This document shows positions 16,931 through 25,533 of a DNA stretch of 32,610 nucleotides, in pieces; within the stretch, counting starts at the first letter, position 1, and each line of letters begins with the position of its first letter. The stretch spans positions 1 through 32,610 of the forward strand of contig PAPH01000076.1 in assembly GCA_002709005.1 (NCBI GenBank), read 5' to 3'. A program made the position numbers and the translations under genes. Below the pieces are notes generated by a model. That model did not search any database. It worked only from the letters and a program-made list of their open reading frames with translations, and was not told the origin of the DNA. The stretch comes from Hyphomicrobiales bacterium (GTDB lineage Bacteria > Pseudomonadota > Alphaproteobacteria > Rhizobiales > Rhizobiaceae).

Positions 16931-18039
16931 GCAGCGCTCCCTGCCGCGTCTTCCCTGGCCAGCCTCTCGTTGACGGCCGGCATCACCTTTTCCGCAAGCA
17001 GCCGCATCGACTTGTGCGTCGCGGCCTTGTTTGCTCCATCATGCGCGGTCATCATCAACGTCCCGAACGGTCCCACCTGCTTGCGGAAGGCCAGCAGTTT
17101 CTCCACTACCGTATCGACCGAACCGGATATCGTGAAGCTGTCGCGCACCGATGCCGGGGTAATCTCTTCCACCGGCGTATCCCGCTCTGGCGCCAGGAGC
17201 TTTGCCGCGTCCATGCGCTCATAGACCTGGAACATGTAGTCGAAGTACCAGTCGTAGGCGCCGCCCGGCTCCTTGACGTGGGTATCGGCTTCAGCGTCGG
17301 TGTCGGCGACGAAGATCGAGCGGGCCACCCGCCAGTCGTCCCCATTGGGCGTACGGCCGAGCTTTTCCATTTCGTCCACATAGGTTTCCCAATGGGTGGC
17401 AACGACCCATCCGGCGACGAAGTTGGCCGATACCGGCATGGCGCCCTGCTGAGCGGCCACTCGCATCGATTTGGAATAGGGACTGCTGATCGACATGGCG
17501 AGCGGCGGGAATGGACGCTGCATCGGCTTGGGCATGGGGCCGACGCAGAGATCGGGCCAGTGCGCGTCCTTGAGCTTGACCGACCAGTGCTTGCCGGCGA
17601 TGTCGTAGGGCGGATCGCTTGTCCAGATCTTCTTCATGATGTCGAGATTGTCGAGCATCATCGAAGGGCGGTCGGCGTCGGGCATGCCGAAGGCCTCGAA
17701 ATCGGATCCCAGAGCGCCTGTCCCCACGCCGAGGATGAGACGGCCTTCGCACAGGTGATCCAGAAGTGCGATATGCGCAGCCGACATGACGGGATGATAG
17801 AGTGGCAGCGGCAAAACACCTGTCGCAAGTTTCATGCGCTTGGTCTGACCCGCCATATGGGCGAGGAACATCATGGTCGAGGACACCTGCTCGATATCGC
17901 AGCTGTAGTGTTCGCCGATCCAGCCCTCCTCGAAACCGAGTTCATCAGCAAGCTTGAAAGCCTCGATATCCTCCAGAAGCGTGGTGTGATAATCGCGCCC
18001 CGGCGTATGAAGGGGCATCATGAAGAATGAGAGTTTCAT
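16927..18039 (-). CDS. Luciferase-like (LLM) flavin-dependent monooxygenase
   Basis: 370-residue TIM-barrel monooxygenase of the bacterial-luciferase superfamily. Typical features are MKLSFFMMPLHTPGRDY at the first strand, GFEEGWIGEHY, the ATGVLPLPLYHPV segment, and RLILGVGTGALGSDFEAFG, the flavin phosphate-binding region. Such enzymes use reduced flavin from a separate reductase to oxygenate or cleave substrates. I chose ATG 18039 since the typical N-terminus starts there and GGAG precedes it; the longer frame covers the promoter. It is the first gene of the leftward operon with the FAD-linked oxidase and aldehyde dehydrogenase. Its C-terminus ends DAAGSAA. The reductase at 11372-11866 is the probable partner. 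Confidence 0.9.
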   Translation of the reverse strand: MKLSFFMMPLHTPGRDYHTTLLEDIEAFKLADELGFEEGWIGEHYSCDIEQVSSTMMFLAHMAGQTKRMKLATGVLPLPLYHPVMSAAHIALLDHLCEGRLILGVGTGALGSDFEAFGMPDADRPSMMLDNLDIMKKIWTSDPPYDIAGKHWSVKLKDAHWPDLCVGPMPKPMQRPFPPLAMSISSPYSKSMRVAAQQGAMPVSANFVAGWVVATHWETYVDEMEKLGRTPNGDDWRVARSIFVADTDAEADTHVKEPGGAYDWYFDYMFQVYERMDAAKLLAPERDTPVEEITPASVRDSFTISGSVDTVVEKLLAFRKQVGPFGTLMMTAHDGANKAATHKSMRLLAEKVMPAVNERLAREDAAGSAA

Positions 18040-18119
18040 CTTGTCTCCTGAATCCTGTTTCTTGATGCGCGGTTCAGCGAGCAGACCAATGCAGTGCGGA
18101 TCGCAAACCTCCCCTCCTC

Positions 18120-18137
18120 CAAGCAAACTTGATTCCA
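18120..18137 (-). promoter_or_regulatory. Non-standard sigma-54 promoter of monooxygenase operon
   Basis: On the minus strand it reads TGGAAT-CAAG-TTTGCTTG, with GG and GC 10 bases apart. The predicted start near 18111 gives a leader of about 70 bases before the monooxygenase ATG. It is identical to the divergent element at 18288-18305 at 17 of 18 positions. Confidence 0.78.
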
Positions 18138-18201
18138 GATGAACCCACCCCTTGCACCATAGGGGCTTGCCGGCTCTTGCGTCCCTTCAGCGGACAATCC
18201 G

Positions 18202-18269
18202 TCTCGAATTGATTTCGATGTTGGGACTTTTGTCTCGCAATTGAGATTTTGGGCCGGGATTCCATCTCG
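18202..18269. promoter_or_regulatory. Candidate enhancer with phased TCTCG repeats
   Basis: Between the two divergent sigma-54-like promoters, TCTCG occurs at 18202, 18233 and 18265, spaced 31 and 32 bp, about three helical turns. The first two are extended (GTCTCG-AATTGA and GTCTCGCAATTGA). The first lies next to an inverted repeat TCGAA-TTGAT-TTCGA (18204-18218). The layout fits a shared upstream activating sequence for the AAA+ activator serving both operons. Confidence 0.55.
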
Positions 18270-18287
18270 ATCGGCCGCTCCACGGGT

Positions 18288-18305
18288 TGGAATCAAATTT
18301 GCTTG
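18288..18305 (+). promoter_or_regulatory. Non-standard sigma-54 promoter of dehydrogenase/ABC operon
   Basis: TGGAAT-CAAA-TTTGCTTG, with GG and GC 10 bases apart. The predicted start near 18314 gives a leader of about 140 bases before the DadA-like ATG at 18457. It is the divergent twin of the element at 18120-18137. Confidence 0.78.
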
Positions 18306-18456
18306 TAGCTTTCACAGAGCGTGGGCTGTTTGCGGATATCCGGAACGGCTTGCACGCTCGGCACCGATAAGCTGGAGCACAAATGTCGCCGACCGAACTT
18401 TCTCGTTTAATCACCCGCCGCAGATTCCAGTTGCTCTCGCGACGCGGCTTCTGACG

Positions 18457-19749
18457 ATGGAAGAATTGCAGACAGCAGACCGGATTCGGGTTAGCGTTAT
18501 CGGCGGCGGGATCGTCGGCGTCTGCACGGCGCTGTGGCTGCAACGCGAAGGTTGTTCGGTCACCCTTGTTGAAGCCAATGAAATCGGCCTCGGTTCGTCC
18601 TATGGAAACGCCGGATGCTTCAACGCGTCGTCGGTGGTGCCGGTCTCCACCCCCGGAATCATCTGGAATGTGCCCGGCTATCTTCTCGATCCCATGGGAC
18701 CACTGGTGATCCGTCCGCGTTACATTCCCAAGATAACGCCCTGGCTGGTACGTTTTCTTCTGGCCGGCACTTCCGGCCGGGTGGATCGCCAAGCTGCCGC
18801 GCTCGGACCACTTCTGAGGGATTCGATCGGCTCCTATAGCCCTTTGATCCAGGGCACGCCGGCGGCAGAACTCGTCCGACACGAAGGTCATCTCATTGTC
18901 TACCGAAAGAAGGGCGATTTCGAAAAGGACGCCCTTGCCTGGCGCCTGCGCCGTGAAAACGGAATCGTCTGGGAGGAGTTACGCGGTCAGGAACTGCGTG
19001 AGTTCGAACCCGCGTTGACCGACGAGGCGGATGTCGGCCTTTCGCTTCCCCAGAATGGCCATACGGTCAACCCGCTGGCCTTCGTGACCGCGCTTGCGGA
19101 TAATTTCAGGGCCGGCGGCGGCAAAATCGTCAGGGCGAAAGCAACCGGCTTCGAACTGGCGGACAACCGTCTCGTGGCCGTGGAGACCACCAGCGGGCGA
19201 ATTCCCTGCGATCGCGCGGTCATTGCTTGCGGTGCGCATTCTCGTAAGCTTGCGGCCCAACTGGGAGAAAAAATTCCCCTCGATACGGAGCGGGGCTACC
19301 ACATCGTCATTCGCGATCCTGAGGTCATGCCGCGCATTCCGATAACCGACGCATCCGGCCGCTTCGTCGCATCGCCGATGGATATGGGTTTGAGAATTGC
19401 GGGTACGGTGGAATTCGCCGGGCTTCAGGCCGCTCCGGACATGACGCGCGCGCGCCAACTCATTGCACACGGCAAGCGTCTGTTCCCGGGACTTAAGGAC
19501 ACCTATTCCGACGATCGCCTGTCCGAATGGATGGGCTTCCGTCCTTCCATGCCGGACTCGCTTCCCGTGATCGGACCATCCCGCAAAACCCCTGATGTGG
19601 TTCTCGCCTTCGGCCACGGGCATGTTGGCATGGCGAGCGGAGCGCGCACAGGGGCGCTGGTGCGCGACATGCTCCTCGACCGGCCCCATACGATTCCTTC
19701 AAGGCCGTTCTCCCCGCGCCGGTTCGATCTGTTCGGGGGCAACCGGTGA
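18457..19749 (+). CDS. FAD-dependent amino-acid/amine dehydrogenase, DadA-like
   Basis: 430-residue DAO-family flavoprotein. A Rossmann motif VSVIGGGIVGVCTALWLQREG is at residues 11-31, followed by the GSSYGNAGC segment typical of D-amino-acid dehydrogenase small subunits. A central substrate domain follows, and the C-terminal FAD contact GFRPSMPDSLPVIGPS and FGHGHVGMASGARTG. It would oxidise a C-N bond to an imine, releasing ammonia or an amine. ATG 18457 fits the family N-terminus; the ribosome binding site is weak and upstream in-frame codons cannot be excluded. First gene of the rightward operon. Its stop overlaps the next start. Confidence 0.88.
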   Translation: MEELQTADRIRVSVIGGGIVGVCTALWLQREGCSVTLVEANEIGLGSSYGNAGCFNASSVVPVSTPGIIWNVPGYLLDPMGPLVIRPRYIPKITPWLVRFLLAGTSGRVDRQAAALGPLLRDSIGSYSPLIQGTPAAELVRHEGHLIVYRKKGDFEKDALAWRLRRENGIVWEELRGQELREFEPALTDEADVGLSLPQNGHTVNPLAFVTALADNFRAGGGKIVRAKATGFELADNRLVAVETTSGRIPCDRAVIACGAHSRKLAAQLGEKIPLDTERGYHIVIRDPEVMPRIPITDASGRFVASPMDMGLRIAGTVEFAGLQAAPDMTRARQLIAHGKRLFPGLKDTYSDDRLSEWMGFRPSMPDSLPVIGPSRKTPDVVLAFGHGHVGMASGARTGALVRDMLLDRPHTIPSRPFSPRRFDLFGGNR

Positions 19750-21347
19750 TGGGCGGGACTGTCGACTATATCGTGATCGGGGCCGGCTCTTCGGGCAGCG
19801 TGGTGGCCGCACGCTTGTCCGAACGATCCGACCGAGATGTTCTCTTGCTGGAAGCAGGCGGTTCCGACAGAAGCCCCTATATCCAGATACCAGCCGCGAG
19901 CTATCTCAAGGCAATCGGCAATCCGCGTTACGATTGGCGCTATATCGCCGCCCCCGACCCGACTCGTCTCGGACGCTCCGACTATATGCCGCGCGGCCGC
20001 GTCCTGGGCGGAACCAGCTCGATCAACGGAATGGTCTATCTGCGCGGCCAGCCGGATGACTTCGATGACTGGGCGGCGCAAGGACTTGTGAACTGGGACT
20101 ATGCCAGCGTCCTTCCATATTTCCGGAAAGCCGAAGGCAACGAGCGCGGCGCCGACGCGGTGCATGGCGCCGACGGCCCGCTGAGTGTTTCAGACCTCAG
20201 GACGAGCCACCCCTTGAGCGACGCCTTCATCGAGGGGGGCTGTTCAGTGGGAATGCCCCCGGCAACCGACTTCAACCGCCCGCCGCAGGACGGCATCGGC
20301 TGGATGCAGGCGACCCAGCGCAATGGTGCCCGGTGCAGTTCGGCGCGTGCCTATTTGTGGCCGGCTGTCAAACGCCGCAACTTGACGGTCACCACCCACG
20401 CTCACGTCACACGCATCCTCGTTGAAGACGGCCGCGCCGTCGGCGTGCGCTACGCCCGGGGTTCCAAAACGGTCGAGATGCGGGCCAACCGCGCGGTCGT
20501 CCTTTGTGCGGGCGCCATCGCCTCTCCGCAATTGCTCATGCTGTCGGGCATCGGGCCGGCCGCACACCTCTCCGACCACGGAATATCGGTTGTCCGCGAC
20601 GTCGCCGAAGTCGGCGCCAATCTTCAGGACCATCCCGGAACCAGTCATGTCGCACGCGTCAACCGCCCGACCTACAACAGCCGCAAGTCATGGCCTTGGC
20701 AATTCGCCTATGGGGCGCTGTGGCTTCTTGCGCGCAGGGGGCCTGCCAGCACGCCGGACACCCATGTCCTCGGTTTCGCCCGATCCACGGCGGAACTGAA
20801 ACGGTGCGACATCCAGTATCATTTCACCCCGGTCGGGTATGACCTCACGGCGGATGGACCGATCTTGTATGATGTCCCTAGCGTCACAGCGCTCAACAAT
20901 ATCCATCGCCCCAAATCACGCGGTTATATCCGGCTGCGCTCCGCGAGTGCCGAGGACCAGCCGGAAATCCAACCCAACCTGCTGGCGGAGCAAGACGACG
21001 TCGATACCCTGGTCGCCGGCGCGAAGGCGCTGCGGCGCATTTTTCAGGCGCCCGCCATGGCGAAATATGTCGAAGAAGAGCTTCGGCCGGGAAAAGACGT
21101 TCGTAGCGACGACGAATGGCGGGACTGGGTCCGACGCGAGGCGGTCGGCATCTATCACCCGTCCGGCACGTGCCGCATGGGAAGCGACGCTTCCTCGGTG
21201 GTCGATGAACGGCTGCGGCTCCGCGGCGTCAAATCTCTCTACGTGGCCGATGCCTCGATCATGCCCACGATCGTCAGCGCAAATCTCAACGCCAACTGCA
21301 TCATGATCGGCGAAAGGTGCGCCGAGTTCGTGGCGCAGGACACCTGA
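19749..21347 (+). CDS. GMC-family FAD oxidoreductase (choline-dehydrogenase-like)
   Basis: About 532-residue GMC flavoprotein oxidising a primary alcohol to an aldehyde. It shows the dinucleotide fold YIVIGAGSSGSVVAARLSE at the N-terminus, the GMC signatures PRGRVLGGTSSINGMVYLRG and GAIASPQLLMLSGIGP, and the catalytic His in YHPSGTCRMG with the downstream NLNANCIMIGER. ATG 19749 overlaps the DadA-like stop (TGATG), so translation is coupled; GTG 19746 is an alternative. The aldehyde it makes could be the substrate of the aldehyde dehydrogenase in the divergent operon. Confidence 0.92.
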   Translation: MGGTVDYIVIGAGSSGSVVAARLSERSDRDVLLLEAGGSDRSPYIQIPAASYLKAIGNPRYDWRYIAAPDPTRLGRSDYMPRGRVLGGTSSINGMVYLRGQPDDFDDWAAQGLVNWDYASVLPYFRKAEGNERGADAVHGADGPLSVSDLRTSHPLSDAFIEGGCSVGMPPATDFNRPPQDGIGWMQATQRNGARCSSARAYLWPAVKRRNLTVTTHAHVTRILVEDGRAVGVRYARGSKTVEMRANRAVVLCAGAIASPQLLMLSGIGPAAHLSDHGISVVRDVAEVGANLQDHPGTSHVARVNRPTYNSRKSWPWQFAYGALWLLARRGPASTPDTHVLGFARSTAELKRCDIQYHFTPVGYDLTADGPILYDVPSVTALNNIHRPKSRGYIRLRSASAEDQPEIQPNLLAEQDDVDTLVAGAKALRRIFQAPAMAKYVEEELRPGKDVRSDDEWRDWVRREAVGIYHPSGTCRMGSDASSVVDERLRLRGVKSLYVADASIMPTIVSANLNANCIMIGERCAEFVAQDT

Positions 21348-21431
21348 AGTTTTTGGCTACATGCAAACAAAAAGAGAAATCGCCAAGGATCATTTCAACC
21401 GACCTCATCCCGACACCGTGAACAGGAGACT

Positions 21432-22613
21432 ATGATGGCAGACTACAAATCCAACATTCCCCGCCTTCCCGCCCGTACATCGGAACTGATGGCGAACGCG
21501 CATCCGAGCCGCCGCGCATTTCTGTTGGCAACCGCCGCAGCCACCGCGGGCGCCACTCTGGGTGCCTGGGTCCCACGGTCGCGTGCGGCCGGCACGATCG
21601 GCGGCGAAGTCGAAATGATGGCATGGGAAGGCTACACCATGCAGAACGAGGCTGCCGATTTCATCGCGAAGAACAATATCGATCTCCGACCGGCGATCAT
21701 GGGCAACCAGGACGATGTCACGTCGAAGCTCGTCGGCGACAACCCTGTCCGGCTGGACATGGTCGAGTATTCAAACGGCTACGGCGCCCAGTACGACGAA
21801 CTCAAGATCATGCAGCCGCTCGATCTCTCCAAGATTCCGAACTACAACGCGGAGTCGATGTTCCCGCCCTTCTACGAAGCGGATATGTGGCGCTGGGACG
21901 ATGAAACATGGTCCATTCCCTGGGTCTGGGGCCTCGACACGCTCATCTACAATCCGGATACGGTCCCGTTCGAGATCAAATCGTACAAAGATCTTCTCCG
22001 CCCGGAACTGACCGGCCGCGTCGCCATGCTCGACAATCCGCTGACCACTTTCCCGCAGATCGCCAAGGTGGCCGGCTATGGCGACAAGTACCCGCTGCTC
22101 ACCGCCGACGAGATGGCGGACTGCTTCGAGAAACTCAAACCCTATCGTGACCAGACAAAGGTCTATGCAACCTCGAACGGGGATGTGGTGTCACTCTTCA
22201 CCTCGGGTGAAATCGATGCGTGCTTCTGCGTCTGGAACGGCGTTACCGTTTCCACCACCGAGCAGAATGTCCGAACCATCGCTGCGGACCCGATCGAAGG
22301 CGGGGCAGTCTGGGCCGACTCCTGGTTTATCCCGCATACCGCCGAAAACCTGGACACGGTTCACGCGCTGATCAACGAGGCCCTTTCACCCGAGGTGCAG
22401 GCGGGCATGTGCACGGCGACCGCCTCCAATACGGTTTCCCCCCTCGCACTGCCGTTGATGAGTGACGATGCCAAGCAGTATTTCGACTACGCGAACTTCA
22501 AGGATGAGTTCGCGAAACTGAAAATCTATGGCCTGCCGCCGCTGACGTCTGACGAACATGCGACCTATGCCGACTGGATTCAGGCATGGGCCGATTTCCG
22601 CGCCGGCTTCTGA
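21432..22613 (+). CDS. ABC transporter periplasmic binding protein, polyamine-type
   Basis: About 393-residue solute-binding protein of the PotD/spermidine-putrescine group. An export signal with a twin-arginine-like SRRAFLLATAAAT (about 27-39) ends near RSRAAG. The mature part has a PotD-like fold (VEMMAWEGYTMQ, YNPDTVPFEIKSYKDLLRPEL, AMLDNPLTTF, SNGDVVSLFTSGEIDACF). AGGAG lies at 21424-21428; the second ATG at 21435 has better spacing than the first at 21432. The ligand is unknown; the group binds polyamines, but also quaternary amines, opines and other cations. Fourth gene position is followed by two permeases and an ATPase. Confidence 0.9.
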   Translation: MMADYKSNIPRLPARTSELMANAHPSRRAFLLATAAATAGATLGAWVPRSRAAGTIGGEVEMMAWEGYTMQNEAADFIAKNNIDLRPAIMGNQDDVTSKLVGDNPVRLDMVEYSNGYGAQYDELKIMQPLDLSKIPNYNAESMFPPFYEADMWRWDDETWSIPWVWGLDTLIYNPDTVPFEIKSYKDLLRPELTGRVAMLDNPLTTFPQIAKVAGYGDKYPLLTADEMADCFEKLKPYRDQTKVYATSNGDVVSLFTSGEIDACFCVWNGVTVSTTEQNVRTIAADPIEGGAVWADSWFIPHTAENLDTVHALINEALSPEVQAGMCTATASNTVSPLALPLMSDDAKQYFDYANFKDEFAKLKIYGLPPLTSDEHATYADWIQAWADFRAGF

Positions 22614-22640
22614 TCGACCCCGCATATTAAGCACTGTTAT

Positions 22641-22656
22641 CGGCCCGGAAGGGCCG
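22641..22656 (+). ncRNA. Intercistronic stem-loop after binding-protein gene
   Basis: CGGCCC (22641-22646), GGAA tetraloop, GGGCCG (22651-22656), a perfect 6-bp G/C stem in the 110-base gap between binding protein and permease. No T-run follows. In ABC operons such stems often protect the upstream mRNA and give more binding protein than permease; inferred here. Confidence 0.5.
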
Positions 22657-22723
22657 GTAGCATCACTTTTCAAACCAGGCCGGACGCTCAGGCTTCTGGA
22701 CGTCCGATTGAACAGGCAAGTGC

Positions 22724-23635
22724 ATGTCCGTCGATTTTCCCGCGCGAAGATTTTATCCAGCGACCGTTAACCCGTTGTCGATCCGCCTGCCTCGCGGCTG
22801 GGGTCTCGCCACGCCGCCCGTTGCATTCCTGCTCTTCTTCTTCGTTCTGCCGGCCATCACGCTGTTCGTGACGAGCTTCTTCGCCGCCCAGGCATTCCAG
22901 ATCGTGCCGGATTGGAACGTCGGAAACTACCTTCGTATCTTCAAGGCCGCCGGCTTCTGGAAAGCCAATTTCCAAGGGCTGACCAACGGCTTCTTCGTCG
23001 CCACGATCTCCGTTTTGCTCGCCTTTCCTGCGGCCTTCTATGTCGTTTACCGCGCCAAGACCAACCTGATCCTCTACATGGCGTTGTTGTCATGGTTCTC
23101 GAGCTATCTCGTGCGCATTTTCGCCTGGCGCACGATCCTGGGCACCAATGGCATGGTCAACTCCGCATTGATCAATCTCGGCCTGATCGATGCCCCCCTG
23201 GACTTTCTCATTTTCAGCCCGACAGCAGCCATCATAACCCTGGTCCACATCATGGTGCCGTTTGCGCTCCTCATTCTCGTCTCCGCTCTGCAGGACGTGA
23301 AAGCTGAATATCTCGAGGCGGCTCGGGATCTGGGTGCCACGCGCTGGCAGGTCCTGACACGCGTCATTCTTCCCATGTGTCACAAGGGCCTCGTCGGCGC
23401 CTTCATGTTCAGCTTCATCCTAGCCGCCGGCGACTTCATCATCCCCCAACTGATGGGCGGCCGCGACGGCATTACATCAGGCCTGTTGATTTCCGGGCAA
23501 TTCCGCAGCGTCGGAAACTGGCCGCTCGGCTCGGCAATGGCCTGGACGCTTATGTCCTGCCTGCTGATCGTCTACCTCCTCTTTGTCGGCCTCTTGTACG
23601 TCGCGCGCCTGTCTCCCGGCCGCCGTTACCACTAG
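22724..23635 (+). CDS. ABC transporter permease, PotB-type
   Basis: 303-residue inner-membrane permease of the binding-protein-dependent type. About six hydrophobic segments are visible, the first at about 29-53 (TPPVAFLLFFFVLPAITLFVTS). The cytoplasmic EAA loop, which docks the ATPase, reads EYLEAARDLGATRWQVLTRVILP (about 194-216). The PotB-like arrangement pairs with the next gene. ATG 22724 has only a weak AGG upstream. It forms the channel with the PotC-type protein for the substrate bound by the 21432-22613 product. Confidence 0.92.
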   Translation: MSVDFPARRFYPATVNPLSIRLPRGWGLATPPVAFLLFFFVLPAITLFVTSFFAAQAFQIVPDWNVGNYLRIFKAAGFWKANFQGLTNGFFVATISVLLAFPAAFYVVYRAKTNLILYMALLSWFSSYLVRIFAWRTILGTNGMVNSALINLGLIDAPLDFLIFSPTAAIITLVHIMVPFALLILVSALQDVKAEYLEAARDLGATRWQVLTRVILPMCHKGLVGAFMFSFILAAGDFIIPQLMGGRDGITSGLLISGQFRSVGNWPLGSAMAWTLMSCLLIVYLLFVGLLYVARLSPGRRYH

Positions 23636-23645
23636 CGAGACCACG

Positions 23646-24437
23646 ATGCGCCTGTATCTCACCGCCTTTCTTCTGTTCCTCTTCGGTCCGATCGCCGTGA
23701 TCGTGCTCTTCAGCTTTCACAGCTCGCCGGCGCTCATATTCCCATTCCAGGGCTTCAGTCTGCAATGGTACGGCAAGCTGTTCGCAAACGCCGCGTTCCG
23801 GTCCTCCTTCTGGAATTCGCTTCAGGTCGGGGTCGCTACCACCATCATCACGACCGTGCTCGGATCGCTGACCGCTTTGGCGCTGATCCGTATGGGACGC
23901 AGGTCAAAAATAGTCGTCGAAGTCCTCAGCCTCGCGCCGATCGGCCTGCCCGGGCTTTTTCTCGGCGTGGCACTCTTGACGCTGTTCGCCCGGATCGGCC
24001 TGCCACGCTCACTGGTCACGATTACCATCGGGCACGTGCTCTTCACGCTGCCATTCTTCGTGGAAGCCATGCGCTCGCGCATCACCTATTTTGATTTCAC
24101 GCTGGAGGAAGCGGCGCGCGATCTCGGCGCTTCGCCCTGGCAGGTCTTTTCTCGCGTAACCTTGCCCATACTGGCACCGACGATCATGGGCGGCGCGATG
24201 CTCACATTCGCGCTGTCGTTCGACGAGTTCATCATCACGATATTCGTCGGCGGCAACGACACGACCCTGCCGCTCTTCATCTGGTCGCTGATGCGCAGAA
24301 GCATCGAACCCACCATCAACGCCGTCAGCGTCATCACGCTGCTTTTGTCTTTGGCTGCTCTGGCACTGGCAGGGCTGATGTTGCTGGCTCAACGTCGACG
24401 CACCGCCATTGCCCGCACTCCCCTGTTCGAGGACTGA
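23646..24437 (+). CDS. ABC transporter permease, PotC-type
   Basis: 263-residue inner-membrane permease, partner of the preceding one. The first membrane segment (MRLYLTAFLLFLFGPIAVIVL) starts at residue 1, and several more follow. The EAA loop reads FTLEEAARDLGASPWQVFSRVTLP. I chose ATG 23646 because the membrane helix begins there; the in-frame longer version would run back into the PotB-type gene. It starts 10 bases after that gene's stop and ends 3 bases before the ATPase start. Confidence 0.92.
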   Translation: MRLYLTAFLLFLFGPIAVIVLFSFHSSPALIFPFQGFSLQWYGKLFANAAFRSSFWNSLQVGVATTIITTVLGSLTALALIRMGRRSKIVVEVLSLAPIGLPGLFLGVALLTLFARIGLPRSLVTITIGHVLFTLPFFVEAMRSRITYFDFTLEEAARDLGASPWQVFSRVTLPILAPTIMGGAMLTFALSFDEFIITIFVGGNDTTLPLFIWSLMRRSIEPTINAVSVITLLLSLAALALAGLMLLAQRRRTAIARTPLFED

Positions 24438-24440
24438 TCC

Positions 24441-25502
24441 ATGGAAGACAATTTCGTCGAATTTCACAATGTCACGAAAAAATGGGGCGATTTCGTCGGG
24501 CTCGACGGCATCAACCTCAAAATTCGCCGTGGGGAGATACTCACGTTGCTCGGCCCTTCGGGCTGCGGCAAATCCACCCTCATGCGTATCGCTGCGGGCT
24601 TCGAGCTACCGACCACCGGCGACGTGATCATTGACGGTCGGCAAATGGCCGATACCCCTCCTGAGAAGCGCGAAGTCAACATGCTGTTCCAGCGCTATGC
24701 GCTGTTTCCGCATCTCGACGTTTTCGACAACATCGCCTTTCCCCTGCGTATTCAAAAGCGGCCGAAGGAAGAGATCCGGCAGCGCGTCGAGAAGATGCTC
24801 GAACTGGTTCAGCTCAAGGAATTCTCGAGCCGCTGGATCAACGAAATCAGTGGTGGGCAAGCGCAACGCGTAGCGCTCGCGCGCGCCCTTATCGGCCAGC
24901 CGAAAGTTCTTCTGCTCGATGAACCGCTCTCCGCGCTCGACTTGAAAATCCGCCACCACATGCTCGAGGAGCTCAAGCGCATACACAGGGAGACGGGCAC
25001 CACCTTTCTCTATGTCACCCACGATCAGGACGAGGCGATGATCCTCTCCGACAGGATCGTCCTGATGAATGCCGGCCAGATCGTGCAGATGGGCACACCC
25101 GACGAAATGTACGGAAAGCCCCAATCCCTTTTCGCGGCAAAGTTCTTCGGCGAAACCAATATCGTCGAAGGGAAGCTGGTCCGCTCGGCGGACCGATGTG
25201 CCGTCGAAACGACGGATGGTCTCATCACGGTCGAAGACAAGATGATTTCAGAGGGAAGCCGGGTCTATGCCAGCATAAGGCCGGAAGCTTTCGTCATCTC
25301 GAACCATGCCGAGGGCAACATCCGGGGGATCGTCGAGGATATCGAGAATATCGGCGCGCGCACCGTATGCCGGGTGAGAAGCGGTTCCGGTCACGCTTAT
25401 CGCGCCCAGGTATTCAGAACATCGGCCATCTCCACTCCACCGATCGGCGCAAACGTCGCGCTCTCCTGCGCGCCGGCTGATGTAGTGCTGGTCAGTCAAT
25501 AG
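24441..25502 (+). CDS. ABC transporter ATPase, PotA-type
   Basis: 353-residue ATP-binding subunit. It has Walker A GPSGCGKST (about 36-44), a Q-loop, signature ISGGQAQRVALARAL, Walker B VLLLDEPLSALD, and the switch His in YVTHDQDEA. A C-terminal TOBE-type domain (about 240-353) is typical of polyamine and related importers. Last gene of the rightward operon; its stop is 31 bases before the diverged attachment repeat, marking the edge of the island. Confidence 0.94.
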   Translation: MEDNFVEFHNVTKKWGDFVGLDGINLKIRRGEILTLLGPSGCGKSTLMRIAAGFELPTTGDVIIDGRQMADTPPEKREVNMLFQRYALFPHLDVFDNIAFPLRIQKRPKEEIRQRVEKMLELVQLKEFSSRWINEISGGQAQRVALARALIGQPKVLLLDEPLSALDLKIRHHMLEELKRIHRETGTTFLYVTHDQDEAMILSDRIVLMNAGQIVQMGTPDEMYGKPQSLFAAKFFGETNIVEGKLVRSADRCAVETTDGLITVEDKMISEGSRVYASIRPEAFVISNHAEGNIRGIVEDIENIGARTVCRVRSGSGHAYRAQVFRTSAISTPPIGANVALSCAPADVVLVSQ

Positions 25503-25533
25503 TTGGATCGACCTGTCGAGAGTTTCAAAATTT

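Noticed and set aside
15956..17224. Long plus-strand open frame opposite the FAD-oxidase and monooxygenase genes
   Set aside because: It crosses two coupled genes antisense and shows no family features.
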